Below, in pieces: positions 1 to 8,037 of a stretch of 64,000 nucleotides of DNA. Source of the DNA: Acidobacteriaceae bacterium (GTDB lineage Bacteria; Acidobacteriota; Terriglobia; Terriglobales; Acidobacteriaceae); contig DASZBM010000006.1 in assembly GCA_035944135.1 (NCBI GenBank), forward strand, positions 23,510 through 87,509. Reading direction: 5' to 3'. A program made the position numbers and the translations under genes. Numbering within the stretch: the first letter of the stretch is position 1; every line of letters begins with the position of its first letter. The notes under the pieces are model-generated. The model was not told where the DNA came from, did no database searches, and was given only the letters and a program-made list of their open reading frames with translations.

Positions 1-2
1 AT

Positions 3-1676
3 ATCCTGGCTCGGTTCCAGCGAGGCTTCGAGCGCGGATTCGAGCGGGTGCGCGGCAGCTACAGCGTTCTGCTGGAGCGCGTCGTTGCTAGCCGCAAACT
101 ATTCATCCCTGTATTTCTCGGCTGCATCGCGCTCACGCTCCTGCTGATTCCATTCCTCGGCCAGAACTTCTTCCCTTCCTCTGACAATGGCTCGTTCATC
201 CTGCACATCCGCGCCAAGACTGGCACACGTATCGAAGAAACTGCGCGGCTCTGCGATGAGATCGAAAACCAGATCCGCGCCACAATTCCGCCCGATCAGA
301 TGAACAACATCCTCGACAACATTGGCCTCCCCTACTCGGTCATGAACACGCAGCACGCTACCAGCGGACTCTTTGGCGCCGGCGATGCCGATATCCTGGT
401 TTCGCTCAATGAGAAGCACTCGCCTACGGCCGACTTCGTCCGCACCCTGCGCCAGAAGCTTCCCCACGAGTTCCCCGGCACCACGTTCTACTTCCTGCCC
501 TCCGATATCGTCACGCAAATCCTGAACTTCGGTCTGCCCGCGCCGCTGGACATTCAGATCGACGGGACCGACAACGCCGGCAACCGTCAGGTTGCCAATC
601 ACATTCTGCAGCAGCTTCGGCAGGTTCCCGGCGTGGTGGACGCCCGCCTCCAGCAGCCTGACGATTATCCGGTCATCAATCTCACCGTGGACCGCACCAA
701 GGCCCAGAACGGCGGCTACACCGAAAAGGATGTGGGCTCTTCGGTGCTCAATATGTTGTCCGGCTCCTCGCAACTAAGCCCGATGTTCTTCCTGAACAAG
801 CGCAACGGCGTGGTCTACCCGATCATTGCGGAAAGCCCGCAGTATCGGATTCAATCGCTGCAGGATCTCGAGAACATCCCCATGACCTCGCCCGGCGCCA
901 AGGAACCCGAGATCCTGGCCGATGTCGCCGGCGTCTCCCGCTCCTCCGAAGTTCCCATCATCTCCCATTACGGCATTCGTCGCACCCTCGACATCTACGC
1001 CGGCGTGCAGGACCGCGACCTCGGCGCTGTCGCCAGTGATGTGCAGCGCATCATCGATCAGAACAGGCCTTCCCTCTCGCGCGGCAACTTCATCACCATG
1101 CGCGGACAGGTGGAGACCATGCGCAGCTCCTATACCGGCCTGCTGTTCGGCCTGGTCTTCTCCATCGTTCTCGTGTACCTGCTCATCGTCGTGAACTTCC
1201 AATCCTGGCTGGATCCGTTCATCATCATTACGGCGCTACCGGCCGCCATCGCCGGCATCATCCTGCTGCTCTTCCTCTCGCACACCACATTATCGGTGCC
1301 GGCGCTGATGGGAGCGATTATGTGTATGGGCGTAGCCACGGCGAACTCGATTCTTGTGGTCGCCTTTGCCAAGGACCGCCTGCAAGAGACTGGCGACGCA
1401 ATCCGTTCCGCGATCGAAGCCGGAGCCACGCGCTTCCGCCCCGTACTCATGACCGCGCTCGCCATGATCATCGGTATGATTCCGATGGCGCTTGGGCTCG
1501 GCGAAGGCGGAGAGCAAAATGCTCCCCTTGGCCGCGCGGTCATCGGCGGCCTGTGCCTCGCAACTGTGGCCACGCTGATTTTTGTTCCTTCCGTGTTCGC
1601 GCTGCTTCACGGCCGCGGCCACGGCAATCAATCCACATCCGAGCCGGCTGAGGCCGACGCGCACATGCTCGCCTGA
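3..1676 (+). CDS. RND efflux transporter permease, C-terminal half (5' partial)
   Basis: Inner-membrane proton-driven pump subunit of the AcrB/MexF (HAE-1) type, which exports drugs or other small molecules through a tripartite complex. The reading frame is open from base 3, so the gene begins outside the window; about 557 residues are present against roughly 1,040 for the family. The first membrane helix seen (near base 105) matches TM7 of the family, followed by the second periplasmic porter/docking region and a cluster of five C-terminal helices (from about base 1130). The conserved MGVATANSILVVAFAKDR stretch lies in this last block. The adaptor and outer-membrane genes follow at once, which supports the call. 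Substrate cannot be told from sequence. Confidence 0.93.
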   Translation: MLARFQRGFERGFERVRGSYSVLLERVVASRKLFIPVFLGCIALTLLLIPFLGQNFFPSSDNGSFILHIRAKTGTRIEETARLCDEIENQIRATIPPDQMNNILDNIGLPYSVMNTQHATSGLFGAGDADILVSLNEKHSPTADFVRTLRQKLPHEFPGTTFYFLPSDIVTQILNFGLPAPLDIQIDGTDNAGNRQVANHILQQLRQVPGVVDARLQQPDDYPVINLTVDRTKAQNGGYTEKDVGSSVLNMLSGSSQLSPMFFLNKRNGVVYPIIAESPQYRIQSLQDLENIPMTSPGAKEPEILADVAGVSRSSEVPIISHYGIRRTLDIYAGVQDRDLGAVASDVQRIIDQNRPSLSRGNFITMRGQVETMRSSYTGLLFGLVFSIVLVYLLIVVNFQSWLDPFIIITALPAAIAGIILLLFLSHTTLSVPALMGAIMCMGVATANSILVVAFAKDRLQETGDAIRSAIEAGATRFRPVLMTALAMIIGMIPMALGLGEGGEQNAPLGRAVIGGLCLATVATLIFVPSVFALLHGRGHGNQSTSEPAEADAHMLA

Positions 1677-1707
1677 TAGCCTGAGCCACCCGGAGAATCA
1701 GATACAA

Positions 1708-2970
1708 ATGCCGATCGACATCAATACGGAAATGACCTCACCCGCTGTCAACGCTCACGGCGCTCCGTTGCCGCACACTTCGCCGCATCCCGACCCCGCT
1801 CACGCCCTTCCCCGTCCTCGCAGCTCCCGCCTCGGCTGGGTCGTGCTCGTCATCATCGCCGTCATTGTGGTCGCGGGCATCGTCTGGGGCATCCTGCTGC
1901 GTTCAGCCGATGAGCACCATCTCGCGCAAACCACTGACGCCAATGCTGCCCTTACCGTCAAGGTCATGCATCCCTCTGTCACGGGTTCAGAGGCTGAAAT
2001 CGCGCTCCCCGGTAACACCCAGGCATTCGACGACACGCCTATTTACTCCCGCACCAGCGGCTACCTGAAGCAGTTCTTCGTCGACATCGGCCAGCACGTC
2101 AAGCAGGGCCAGCTCATGGCCATCATCGAAACCCCCGAGGTCGATCAGCAACTCCAGGTCGCCCAGGCCGATCTCAAAAGCTCGCAGGCGGATCTCTCGC
2201 TCGCGGAGGTGACCGCGAAGCGTTATCAGAATCTGCTCACGTCCGACTCCGTCTCTAAGCAGGAGACCGACGTCGCTGTCAGCGGCGCCGCAGCCAAGCG
2301 CGCGTCGGTGGAAGCCGCCGAGGCCAACGTTCGACGCCTGCAGCAGCTGCAGTCGTTCGAGCGAATCTACGCGCCGTTCTCCGGCGTCGTCACTGCGCGC
2401 AACACCGACATCGGCGACCTCATCAACGCCGGCACCGGCGACGCCGCACCCGACGCACACAAAGATCTCTTCCGCATCGCAGCCACCGGCAAGCTGCGTG
2501 TCTTCGTCGCCGTCCCTGAGGTCTACGCTCCCGACATCCATGACGGCGACACCGCCGCGCTCACGCTCGACGAGTACCCGGGCCAGCAGTTTTTCGGCCG
2601 CGTCGCCCGTAACTCTAACGCCATCGACATGGCGTCCCGCACACTCAACGTTGAGGTCGACGTCGACAATCCGCAGAACAAGCTGCTCCCCGGTGCTTAT
2701 GTCTTCGTCCACTTCAAGCTGCCACAGCAGCAGGCCAAGCTCTCCGTGCCCGCAAACGCTCTGCTCTTCCGTTCGGAAGGTCTTCGCGTTGCCGTCGTTC
2801 GTGACGGCCATGTGCACCTCCAGCCCATCACTATCGCGAAAGACAACGGAGCTACGCTCGAGGTCGCGTCCGGCGTCAAGCCCGAGGATCAGGTCATTCT
2901 TGATCCGCCCGACTCGCTCGCTGAAGGCCAGCCGGTCCGCGTCAATCCCAACGGAGTTGCCGTACGATGA
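1708..2970 (+). CDS. Efflux RND transporter periplasmic adaptor (HlyD/MFP family)
   Basis: Membrane-fusion protein that links the RND permease to the outer-membrane channel in the periplasm. The ATG at 1708 is preceded by GGAGA at 1692-1696; an open frame extends further upstream but overlaps the permease gene and is not favoured. About 420 residues: a charged Pro/His-rich cytoplasmic leader, one membrane anchor (about residues 33-60), a lipoyl/barrel-sandwich half, a helical hairpin rich in Gln/Ala (about residues 145-210), the second lipoyl half with VVTARNTDIGDLINAG, then beta-barrel and membrane-proximal domains. It lies 31 bases after the permease and overlaps the next gene by 4 bases (ATGA), so the three genes are almost certainly cotranscribed. 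Confidence 0.92.
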   Translation: MPIDINTEMTSPAVNAHGAPLPHTSPHPDPAHALPRPRSSRLGWVVLVIIAVIVVAGIVWGILLRSADEHHLAQTTDANAALTVKVMHPSVTGSEAEIALPGNTQAFDDTPIYSRTSGYLKQFFVDIGQHVKQGQLMAIIETPEVDQQLQVAQADLKSSQADLSLAEVTAKRYQNLLTSDSVSKQETDVAVSGAAAKRASVEAAEANVRRLQQLQSFERIYAPFSGVVTARNTDIGDLINAGTGDAAPDAHKDLFRIAATGKLRVFVAVPEVYAPDIHDGDTAALTLDEYPGQQFFGRVARNSNAIDMASRTLNVEVDVDNPQNKLLPGAYVFVHFKLPQQQAKLSVPANALLFRSEGLRVAVVRDGHVHLQPITIAKDNGATLEVASGVKPEDQVILDPPDSLAEGQPVRVNPNGVAVR

Positions 2971-4439
2971 CGCGTCGCACTCAGTCCCTCACGCTCTTCG
3001 CAGCTCCGTTGCTTCTCGCCGGCTGCATGGTCGGTCCCAAGTACATCGTGCCGAAAACGGGGATGGCTCCCTCCTTCAAGGAGGCTGGCCCCGTGCCGTA
3101 CAAGGAGACCGCGGCCGATGGAACCACATGGCAAACCGCCACGCCGGAAGACGCAATTCCCCGCGGCTCATGGTGGACGCTGTTCAATGATGCCGAGTTG
3201 AACACGCTCGAGCCGAAGGTCGAGCAGGCCAACCAGACACTCAAGCAGGCCGACGCCAACCTCCGCGCCGCACGCGCGGAAATCAACGTCCGCAAGGCCG
3301 ACCGCTTCCCAACCGTCGGCGTCAACCCCGTCTTCGGAGCGCAGCGCTACTCCGGCAACCCCTACTTCAACCCGTCTCCAGGCTTCACGCCAACACAGAC
3401 CGTGCAGTATCCGTTTGAGGTCAACTATGAGGTCGACCTCTGGGGACAGGTTCGTCACAACATCGCCGCCGGCAAAGAGGAGTTCCAGGCGACTGCGGCC
3501 GAGCGAGCGAACGTGCTGCTCTCTCTCCAGGCCGAGCTCGCCTTCGACTACTTCAACCTCCGCACCGACGACACGCTGCACCAGCTCCTCAACGACACTG
3601 TCACGCAATACAAGGAAGCTGTTCGCATCACCACCAACCGCTACAACGGCGGCCTCGCCATAAAGAGCGACGTTACCCAGGCCGAGACTCAGCTCCAGAC
3701 TGCCATCGTTGCTGCGTCCGACGTCACTATCGAACGCGCGCAGTACGAGCACGCCATCGCAAACCTCATCGGCGTCGCGCCCGCCTCGCTCACAATTCCA
3801 TTCTCTCCGCTGCCCGAGGACACCACACCTCCCGTTGTTCCCCCCGGTCTTCCCTCAGAGCTGCTCGAGCGCCGTCCTGATGTCGCCGCCGCTGAGCGCC
3901 GCGCCAACGATGCCAACGAAGCAATCGGCATCGCCCAGGCCGCCTTCTATCCCTCCATCAATCTCAGCGGAGCCCTTGGCTTTCAGTCGAACGCCGCCGT
4001 GCAATCCATCTTCTCGCCGGCAAGCGTCGTGTACTCGCTCGGCCCCGGCCTCGCGTACACCTTCTTCGACGGCGGCCGCCGCCGCGGAATTAAAGAAGAA
4101 TCTCTCGCACTGTTCGACCGCAACTCCGCGACCTATAAGCAAACCGTTCTCGACGCCGTGCAGCAGGTTGAAGACAACCTCGTCTCCCTACGCGTTCTTC
4201 AGCAGGAAGCCGCGCAGCAGCGCGCTGGCACGACGGCAGCGCAGGAGTCCGAACGCATCTTCAACAACCGCTACGTCGGCGGCGTCGATACCTACCTCCA
4301 GGTCGTCACCGCCCAGACCGCCGCTCTCAACAGCGAAGTCAACGACATCAACATCCTTCGCCGCCGCATGGACGACACCGTTCTGCTCGTCAAAGTGCTG
4401 GGCGGCGGCTGGGACCGCTCACAGCTCCCGACGCCGTAA
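2967..4439 (+). CDS. Outer membrane efflux lipoprotein, NodT/OprM family
   Basis: TolC-like outer-membrane channel completing the tripartite efflux system. 490 residues, normal for the NodT family. The N-terminus is a lipoprotein signal with lipobox LLAGC (Cys20), followed by MVGPKY, the usual start of mature NodT/OprM proteins. Two repeated OEP domains follow, with long amphipathic helices (about residues 80-280 and 290-480); the second carries the conserved LLERRPDVAAAERR motif. The start codon overlaps the adaptor stop by 4 bases. A heptamer repeat and a hairpin repeat follow the stop. Confidence 0.93.
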   Translation: MTRRTQSLTLFAAPLLLAGCMVGPKYIVPKTGMAPSFKEAGPVPYKETAADGTTWQTATPEDAIPRGSWWTLFNDAELNTLEPKVEQANQTLKQADANLRAARAEINVRKADRFPTVGVNPVFGAQRYSGNPYFNPSPGFTPTQTVQYPFEVNYEVDLWGQVRHNIAAGKEEFQATAAERANVLLSLQAELAFDYFNLRTDDTLHQLLNDTVTQYKEAVRITTNRYNGGLAIKSDVTQAETQLQTAIVAASDVTIERAQYEHAIANLIGVAPASLTIPFSPLPEDTTPPVVPPGLPSELLERRPDVAAAERRANDANEAIGIAQAAFYPSINLSGALGFQSNAAVQSIFSPASVVYSLGPGLAYTFFDGGRRRGIKEESLALFDRNSATYKQTVLDAVQQVEDNLVSLRVLQQEAAQQRAGTTAAQESERIFNNRYVGGVDTYLQVVTAQTAALNSEVNDINILRRRMDDTVLLVKVLGGGWDRSQLPTP

Positions 4440-4446
4440 AAGACAG

Positions 4447-4494
4447 TGGTTAGTAGTTATCGTTAGTGGCTAGTAGTTAGTGGTTAGTGGTTAG
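4447..4494 (+). repeat. Heptamer tandem repeat (TGGTTAG-type)
   Basis: Seven-base units TGGTTAG, TAGTTAT, then a 6-base unit, then TGGCTAG, TAGTTAG, TGGTTAG, TGGTTAG. The period is read directly from the sequence. It lies just after the efflux operon and contains no gene. Similar seven-base arrays with other unit sequences lie in several other gaps of this window. Confidence 0.8.
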
Positions 4495-4496
4495 TT

Positions 4497-4533
4497 CCCC
4501 ATTCATGACGACGTTTTTTCGTCATGGGTGGGG
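4497..4533 (+). repeat. Dispersed hairpin repeat, copy 1
   Basis: Left arm CCCCATTCATGACGA (4497-4511), 7-base loop, right arm TCGTCATGGGTGGGG (4519-4533). The only two non-Watson-Crick positions would be G-U pairs in RNA, so a 15-base-pair stem can form. A closely related copy lies at 39478-39518. It follows the efflux operon and could act as a 3' stabiliser or a weak terminator, although it lacks a T-run after the stem. Confidence 0.75.
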
Positions 4534-4576
4534 TCGCACATTTTCCAACCACGCGTCCGTGCTACCCTCACACCGA

Positions 4577-5746
4577 ATGCCGCGCGCGCATCTCACTCGT
4601 CGCCACTTCCTCACGCTCACCGGCGCAACGCTTACCGCTCCCCTTCTCCCCGCACAAACCCCCACGGCACGCATCAACGTCGCCGACGCCGAGCGCCCAC
4701 GCATTCTCGCCGAAGCTCCTCACGCGCTCGCGGCTCCCGTCACTCCGATCACCGCAACCCCTGCGCCGCACGTCGATGGCAACACCTTCGTCTCCGACAT
4801 CGAGCCGGAGCGCGGAGTCAGCGACCCGCACACCAGCAGCAAGCTCTTCCGCGCGCACGCCATCGCGCTTCGCAATGCATCCGTAAACATCGCCTGTCTC
4901 TCTGCGGCGTTCGTTCTCACGCACGACGAGCAATACGCTCGCCGCGCCGGCGCACACCTCCGCGCCTGGTTCGTCACTCCCAACACTCGCATGCTTCCCA
5001 ACGCCGATCTCGCCGGTCGCGAGTATGGCTCCGACACGGGAACGCCCGGCGGAATTGTCGACCTCACTCCACTCGCCGAACTTGTCCGCTCCACCAGCTT
5101 CCTCGTCGATTCCAAAGCACTCGAAGAGGATGAGCTCGATACCATGAACCAGTGGTTCCTCGACTTCGCCGAATGGCAGGACAACAACCGGAACGCACGC
5201 ATCGCGCGCGATACGAAAGATCATCGCGCTTCCGCGTGGCTGCTCATTCGCTCGGCCATCGCGCGCGCCACGCGCAAAGATGAGGACATCGATGCCTGCC
5301 GCAAACGGTTCCGCGCACCGACTCTGCGCAATCAAATCAACGAACTCGGCGTCTTCCCGCAGGAGGTCGCCACACCCAACCCCTACCGCAACACGCTCTT
5401 CAACTTCGATCTCCTCGCCGGCGCCTGCCAGCTTCTGGCCTCACCGTTCGATCTCCTCTGGGACTACGAGCTCCAGGACGGCCCCGGCATGCGCTCCGTC
5501 GCCGCGCATCTCTATCCCATGATCCTCCACCCCGAAAAATGGAACTACATGGCCGACGCCGACCACTTTACGGAACTCCCCGGCCCGCGCCCCGCGCTGC
5601 TCTTCGCTGGCCGCGCGTACGAACGCCCCGAGTACGTCGATCTCTGGCGCAAGCTCGATGCCCAACCCGTCCCCGCCGACCTCGCCGAGTTCTTCCCCAT
5701 CCGCCAGCCACTCCTCTGGACCGAACGCGCGCTACACGGCTACTAG
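4577..5746 (+). CDS. Secreted alginate-lyase-family protein (Tat signal)
   Basis: Probable polysaccharide lyase of the alginate lyase (alpha/alpha-toroid) family, acting outside the cytoplasm on uronic-acid-containing polymers. 389 residues. The start at 4577 gives a leader with twin-arginine motif TRRHFLTLTG. The body has the family-type segments RRAGAHLRAWF and GREYGSDTGTPGG. Where the family usually has an NNH catalytic stretch, this protein has NN, then an insertion, then DHRASAW, so the histidine may be displaced. The stop overlaps the convergent barstar stop (shared CTAG). Products of alginate or pectin breakdown feed the KDG pathway encoded next door, a plausible functional link. Confidence 0.8.
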   Translation: MPRAHLTRRHFLTLTGATLTAPLLPAQTPTARINVADAERPRILAEAPHALAAPVTPITATPAPHVDGNTFVSDIEPERGVSDPHTSSKLFRAHAIALRNASVNIACLSAAFVLTHDEQYARRAGAHLRAWFVTPNTRMLPNADLAGREYGSDTGTPGGIVDLTPLAELVRSTSFLVDSKALEEDELDTMNQWFLDFAEWQDNNRNARIARDTKDHRASAWLLIRSAIARATRKDEDIDACRKRFRAPTLRNQINELGVFPQEVATPNPYRNTLFNFDLLAGACQLLASPFDLLWDYELQDGPGMRSVAAHLYPMILHPEKWNYMADADHFTELPGPRPALLFAGRAYERPEYVDLWRKLDAQPVPADLAEFFPIRQPLLWTERALHGY

Positions 5747-6033
5747 TTACGCTCGACGGTTATTTCGACAGGACACCCGTTCTCGGCGAGTCGGTTAACG
5801 AGATGCTCGAACTTCATCGCAATGGTCCGAGCGTCCGCCGATGCCCCCGATAGCCCGCGGATCGCAATACGGTAAGGAACTTCGATCTGATTGATATCGC
5901 CAGTACCGATGCTGTCGTTCAGAGCATCGAAATTCCGCCCGTGCCAGGAAGGCGCACCCACAGCACGAAAGAAGGAATCGTAAAAGTCGTCGACCGTTCG
6001 CCATTCAGTAGCAACCAGTACGATCTCCCGCAT
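5743..6033 (-). CDS. Barstar family protein (ribonuclease inhibitor fold)
   Basis: 96 residues with the barstar signature WHGRNFDALNDSI (residues about 30-42), aligning with the barnase-binding helix region of barstar. Family members block a partner ribonuclease in the cytoplasm. It starts 15 bases after the KDPG aldolase stop, so it is the last gene of the kdgK-eda operon. No barnase-like ribonuclease is seen in the window, so the partner and the reason for sitting in a sugar-acid operon are unknown. Its stop overlaps that of the convergent lyase gene. Confidence 0.85.
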   Translation of the reverse strand: MREIVLVATEWRTVDDFYDSFFRAVGAPSWHGRNFDALNDSIGTGDINQIEVPYRIAIRGLSGASADARTIAMKFEHLVNRLAENGCPVEITVERN

Positions 6034-6048
6034 TTCTCTTCTCCGTGG

Positions 6049-6696
6049 TCAGCCCTTCCGAAACTCCCGCACGATCTCCAAATACTTTTTCGCGCTCTCC
6101 GTAATCTTCTCCGGCTTGCCTTCGGCCATCGCCTTCGTATCGACAAGATCCGCACCCACTCCGAGCGCAAACGACCCCGCCTCCAGGAACTCCTTCGCCG
6201 TCGCCAGCGACACACCGCCCGTCGGAATCATCTCCACCTGCGGCAGCGGCGCCTTCAGCGACTTCAGATACTTCGCCCCACCCAGCGCGCTCGCCGGAAA
6301 AACCTTGATCACATCCGCGCCCGCCTGCCACGCCGTCACAACCTCCGTCGGCGTCAGCGCACCGGGCAGCACCGGAATCGAGTAGCGGTGACACATCTCG
6401 ATCGTCTGCAGATTCAGCGCCGGACTCACCACAAACTGCGCACCCTCCAGCATGCACATGCGCGCCGTCTCCGCGTCCAGCACCGTGCCCGCGCCGATCA
6501 AAATGTCGGGGCGCTCTTTCGTCAGCCGCGACATCACGCGAATCGCGCCCGGCACCGTCATCGTGATCTCCAGCACCGTCACGCCGCCATCGGCAATCGC
6601 CGACGCGATCCCCAGCGCCTGCTCCTCACTCTCCGCGCGCAACACGGGCACCAGACCAATCTCGCGCAGCTTCCCAACAATCTCTTCCTTACGCAT
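6049..6696 (-). CDS. eda: 2-dehydro-3-deoxyphosphogluconate aldolase / 4-hydroxy-2-oxoglutarate aldolase
   Basis: Class I aldolase that splits KDPG into pyruvate and glyceraldehyde 3-phosphate, the last step of the Entner-Doudoroff and uronate routes. 215 residues, the family's usual length. Visible motifs: PVLRAES near the N-terminus, GAGTVLD, and the Schiff-base lysine in DVIKVFPAS. The ATG at 6696 is preferred over a GTG one codon earlier because a GGGGG run lies 5-9 bases upstream of it. It follows the KDG kinase by about 42 bases and precedes the barstar gene, forming a three-gene operon. Confidence 0.93.
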   Translation of the reverse strand: MRKEEIVGKLREIGLVPVLRAESEEQALGIASAIADGGVTVLEITMTVPGAIRVMSRLTKERPDILIGAGTVLDAETARMCMLEGAQFVVSPALNLQTIEMCHRYSIPVLPGALTPTEVVTAWQAGADVIKVFPASALGGAKYLKSLKAPLPQVEMIPTGGVSLATAKEFLEAGSFALGVGADLVDTKAMAEGKPEKITESAKKYLEIVREFRKG

Positions 6697-6706
6697 CACT
6701 TCCCCC

Positions 6707-6734
6707 GATCTCTGTTCTCTAATCTCTGTTCTCT
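6707..6734 (-). repeat. Heptamer tandem repeat between kdgK and eda
   Basis: Four plus-strand units GATCTCT, GTTCTCT, AATCTCT, GTTCTCT fill the gap between the kinase stop and the aldolase start. They share TCTCT in register with a seven-base period. Confidence 0.75.
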
Positions 6735-6738
6735 CGCC

Positions 6739-7860
6739 TTATCTCTGAACGCGAGCGCCGCCGCCCTTCATCAGCCGCTGCACCTCATCGAACGTCGCCA
6801 TCGTCGTATCGCCCGGTGTCGTCATCGCCAGCGCTCCATGCGCGCATCCGCAGTTCACCGCCCAGTCCGCGCCCTTCTCATTCAGGAACCCATAAATCAG
6901 CCCCGAGGCAAACGAATCCCCACCACCCACACGATCGTAGATCTCCAGATCCGGCATCGGCCGCGCCTCGTGGAACGCGCCCTCGTAATAGCAGATCGCG
7001 CCCCAGTCATTCACGCTCGCCGTCTTCGCATGCCGCAGCGTTGTTCCCACCGCCTTGAAGTTGGGATACTCCTTCACTGCGGTCTCAATCATCTTGCGGA
7101 AGCTCGCACTCTCCAGCTCCGCGAGCGTGTCACTCACACCCTCCACATGAAATCCCAGCGCCGCCGTGAAGTCCTCTTCGTTGCCGATCATCACATCCAC
7201 AAACTTCGCCAGCTCGCGGTTCACTTCCGTCGACTTCGCCTTTCCGCCAATCGACTTCCACAACGAGTCGCGATAGTTCAGGTCATAGCTGATGATGGTC
7301 CCGTGCTTACGCGCCGCAGCCATCGCCTCGCGCGCCACCTCCGGCGTCGTCTCGCTCAGCGCGCAGAAGATGCCGCCCGTGTGAAACCACCGCGCTCCCT
7401 CTTTGCCGAAGATCTCATCCCAATCGATATCGCCTGGCTTCAACTGACTCACTGCCGTGTTTCCGCGGTCCGAACACCCCAGTGCCGCGCGCACTCCGAA
7501 TCCGCGTTCAGTGAAGTTCAGCCCATTGCGAACTGTCCGCCCCACGCCGTCATACTTCACCCACTTCACGTGCGACTGGTCCACGCCGCCCTGCAGCATC
7601 AGATCCTCAACCAGTCGCCCCACAGGATTATCCGCAAGCGCCGTCACAATCGCCGTCTTCAGCCCGAAGCACCGCCGCAGACCGCGCGCCACGTTGTACT
7701 CGCCGCCACCCTCCCACACATCGAAGCAGCGCGTCGTTGCGATCCGCACATTGCCCGGATCCAGCCGCAGCATCACCTCGCCGAGGCTCACCAAGTCCCA
7801 CTTGCACTCTTCTTTCGGCCGCAGCTTCAGGCTCCTGGAATCCGTCTTCTTCGCACTCAT
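6739..7860 (-). CDS. kdgK: PfkB family 2-keto-3-deoxygluconate kinase
   Basis: Ribokinase-family sugar kinase, most likely phosphorylating KDG to KDPG, which the next gene then cleaves. About 373 residues. N-terminal SLGEVMLRLDPG and the GGGEYNVARGL substrate-lid segment are followed by NYRDSLW and the C-terminal anion-hole/catalytic signature DRVGGGDSFASGL, containing the base Asp. The ATG at 7860 has CGGAG 9 bases upstream; an in-frame GTG at 7869 would leave that site too close. Substrate is inferred from the eda neighbour and kdgK-like motifs; another sugar is possible. An inverted repeat upstream (7891-7911) may be its operator. Confidence 0.87.
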   Translation of the reverse strand: MSAKKTDSRSLKLRPKEECKWDLVSLGEVMLRLDPGNVRIATTRCFDVWEGGGEYNVARGLRRCFGLKTAIVTALADNPVGRLVEDLMLQGGVDQSHVKWVKYDGVGRTVRNGLNFTERGFGVRAALGCSDRGNTAVSQLKPGDIDWDEIFGKEGARWFHTGGIFCALSETTPEVAREAMAAARKHGTIISYDLNYRDSLWKSIGGKAKSTEVNRELAKFVDVMIGNEEDFTAALGFHVEGVSDTLAELESASFRKMIETAVKEYPNFKAVGTTLRHAKTASVNDWGAICYYEGAFHEARPMPDLEIYDRVGGGDSFASGLIYGFLNEKGADWAVNCGCAHGALAMTTPGDTTMATFDEVQRLMKGGGARVQR

Positions 7861-7890
7861 GCGCCGCACTCCGCTGAAACAGGTTGAAAT

Positions 7891-7911
7891 TGCAATGCTT
7901 TCTATATTGCA
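7891..7911. promoter_or_regulatory. Inverted repeat upstream of kdgK, possible operator
   Basis: TGCAAT (7891-7896) and ATTGCA (7906-7911) form 6-base arms around a 9-base AT-rich centre, 30 bases upstream of the kdgK start. Spacing and symmetry suit a dimeric repressor. No regulator gene is adjacent, so function is inference only. Confidence 0.35.
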
Positions 7912-7982
7912 GCCTGAACCGCACCTCTGTCTCGCAGATCTGGTTCCCGCTCGTACCCACCCCTCAACGCGGTGCCCAAACG

Positions 7983-8005
7983 AAAAAGCACGGCCTCAGC
8001 CGTGC
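7983..8005 (-). terminator. Rho-independent terminator after mreB
   Basis: On the reverse strand, stem GCACGGC - TGAG - GCCGTGC is followed directly by TTTTT. It lies 33 bases past the mreB stop and separates mreB from the kdgK operon. The same hairpin type is common as an intergenic repeat, so it could also belong to a repeat family. Confidence 0.75.
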
Positions 8006-8007
8006 CC

Positions 8008-8035
8008 TTTCTACTGTCTACCCTCTACTGTCTAC
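8008..8035. repeat. Heptamer tandem repeat after mreB
   Basis: Four units TTTCTAC, TGTCTAC, CCTCTAC, TGTCTAC between the mreB stop and its terminator. All share TCTAC in register. Confidence 0.75.
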
Positions 8036-8037
8036 TC

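Noticed and set aside
4447..4494. Heptamer array considered as a CRISPR-like repeat
   Set aside because: Units are 7 bases with no spacers, and no cas genes are present.
5941..7887. A 648-codon open frame on the plus strand opposite eda and kdgK
   Set aside because: Its product is Arg/His/Leu-rich with no domains, while the reverse strand encodes two recognised enzymes. It is a GC-driven antisense frame.
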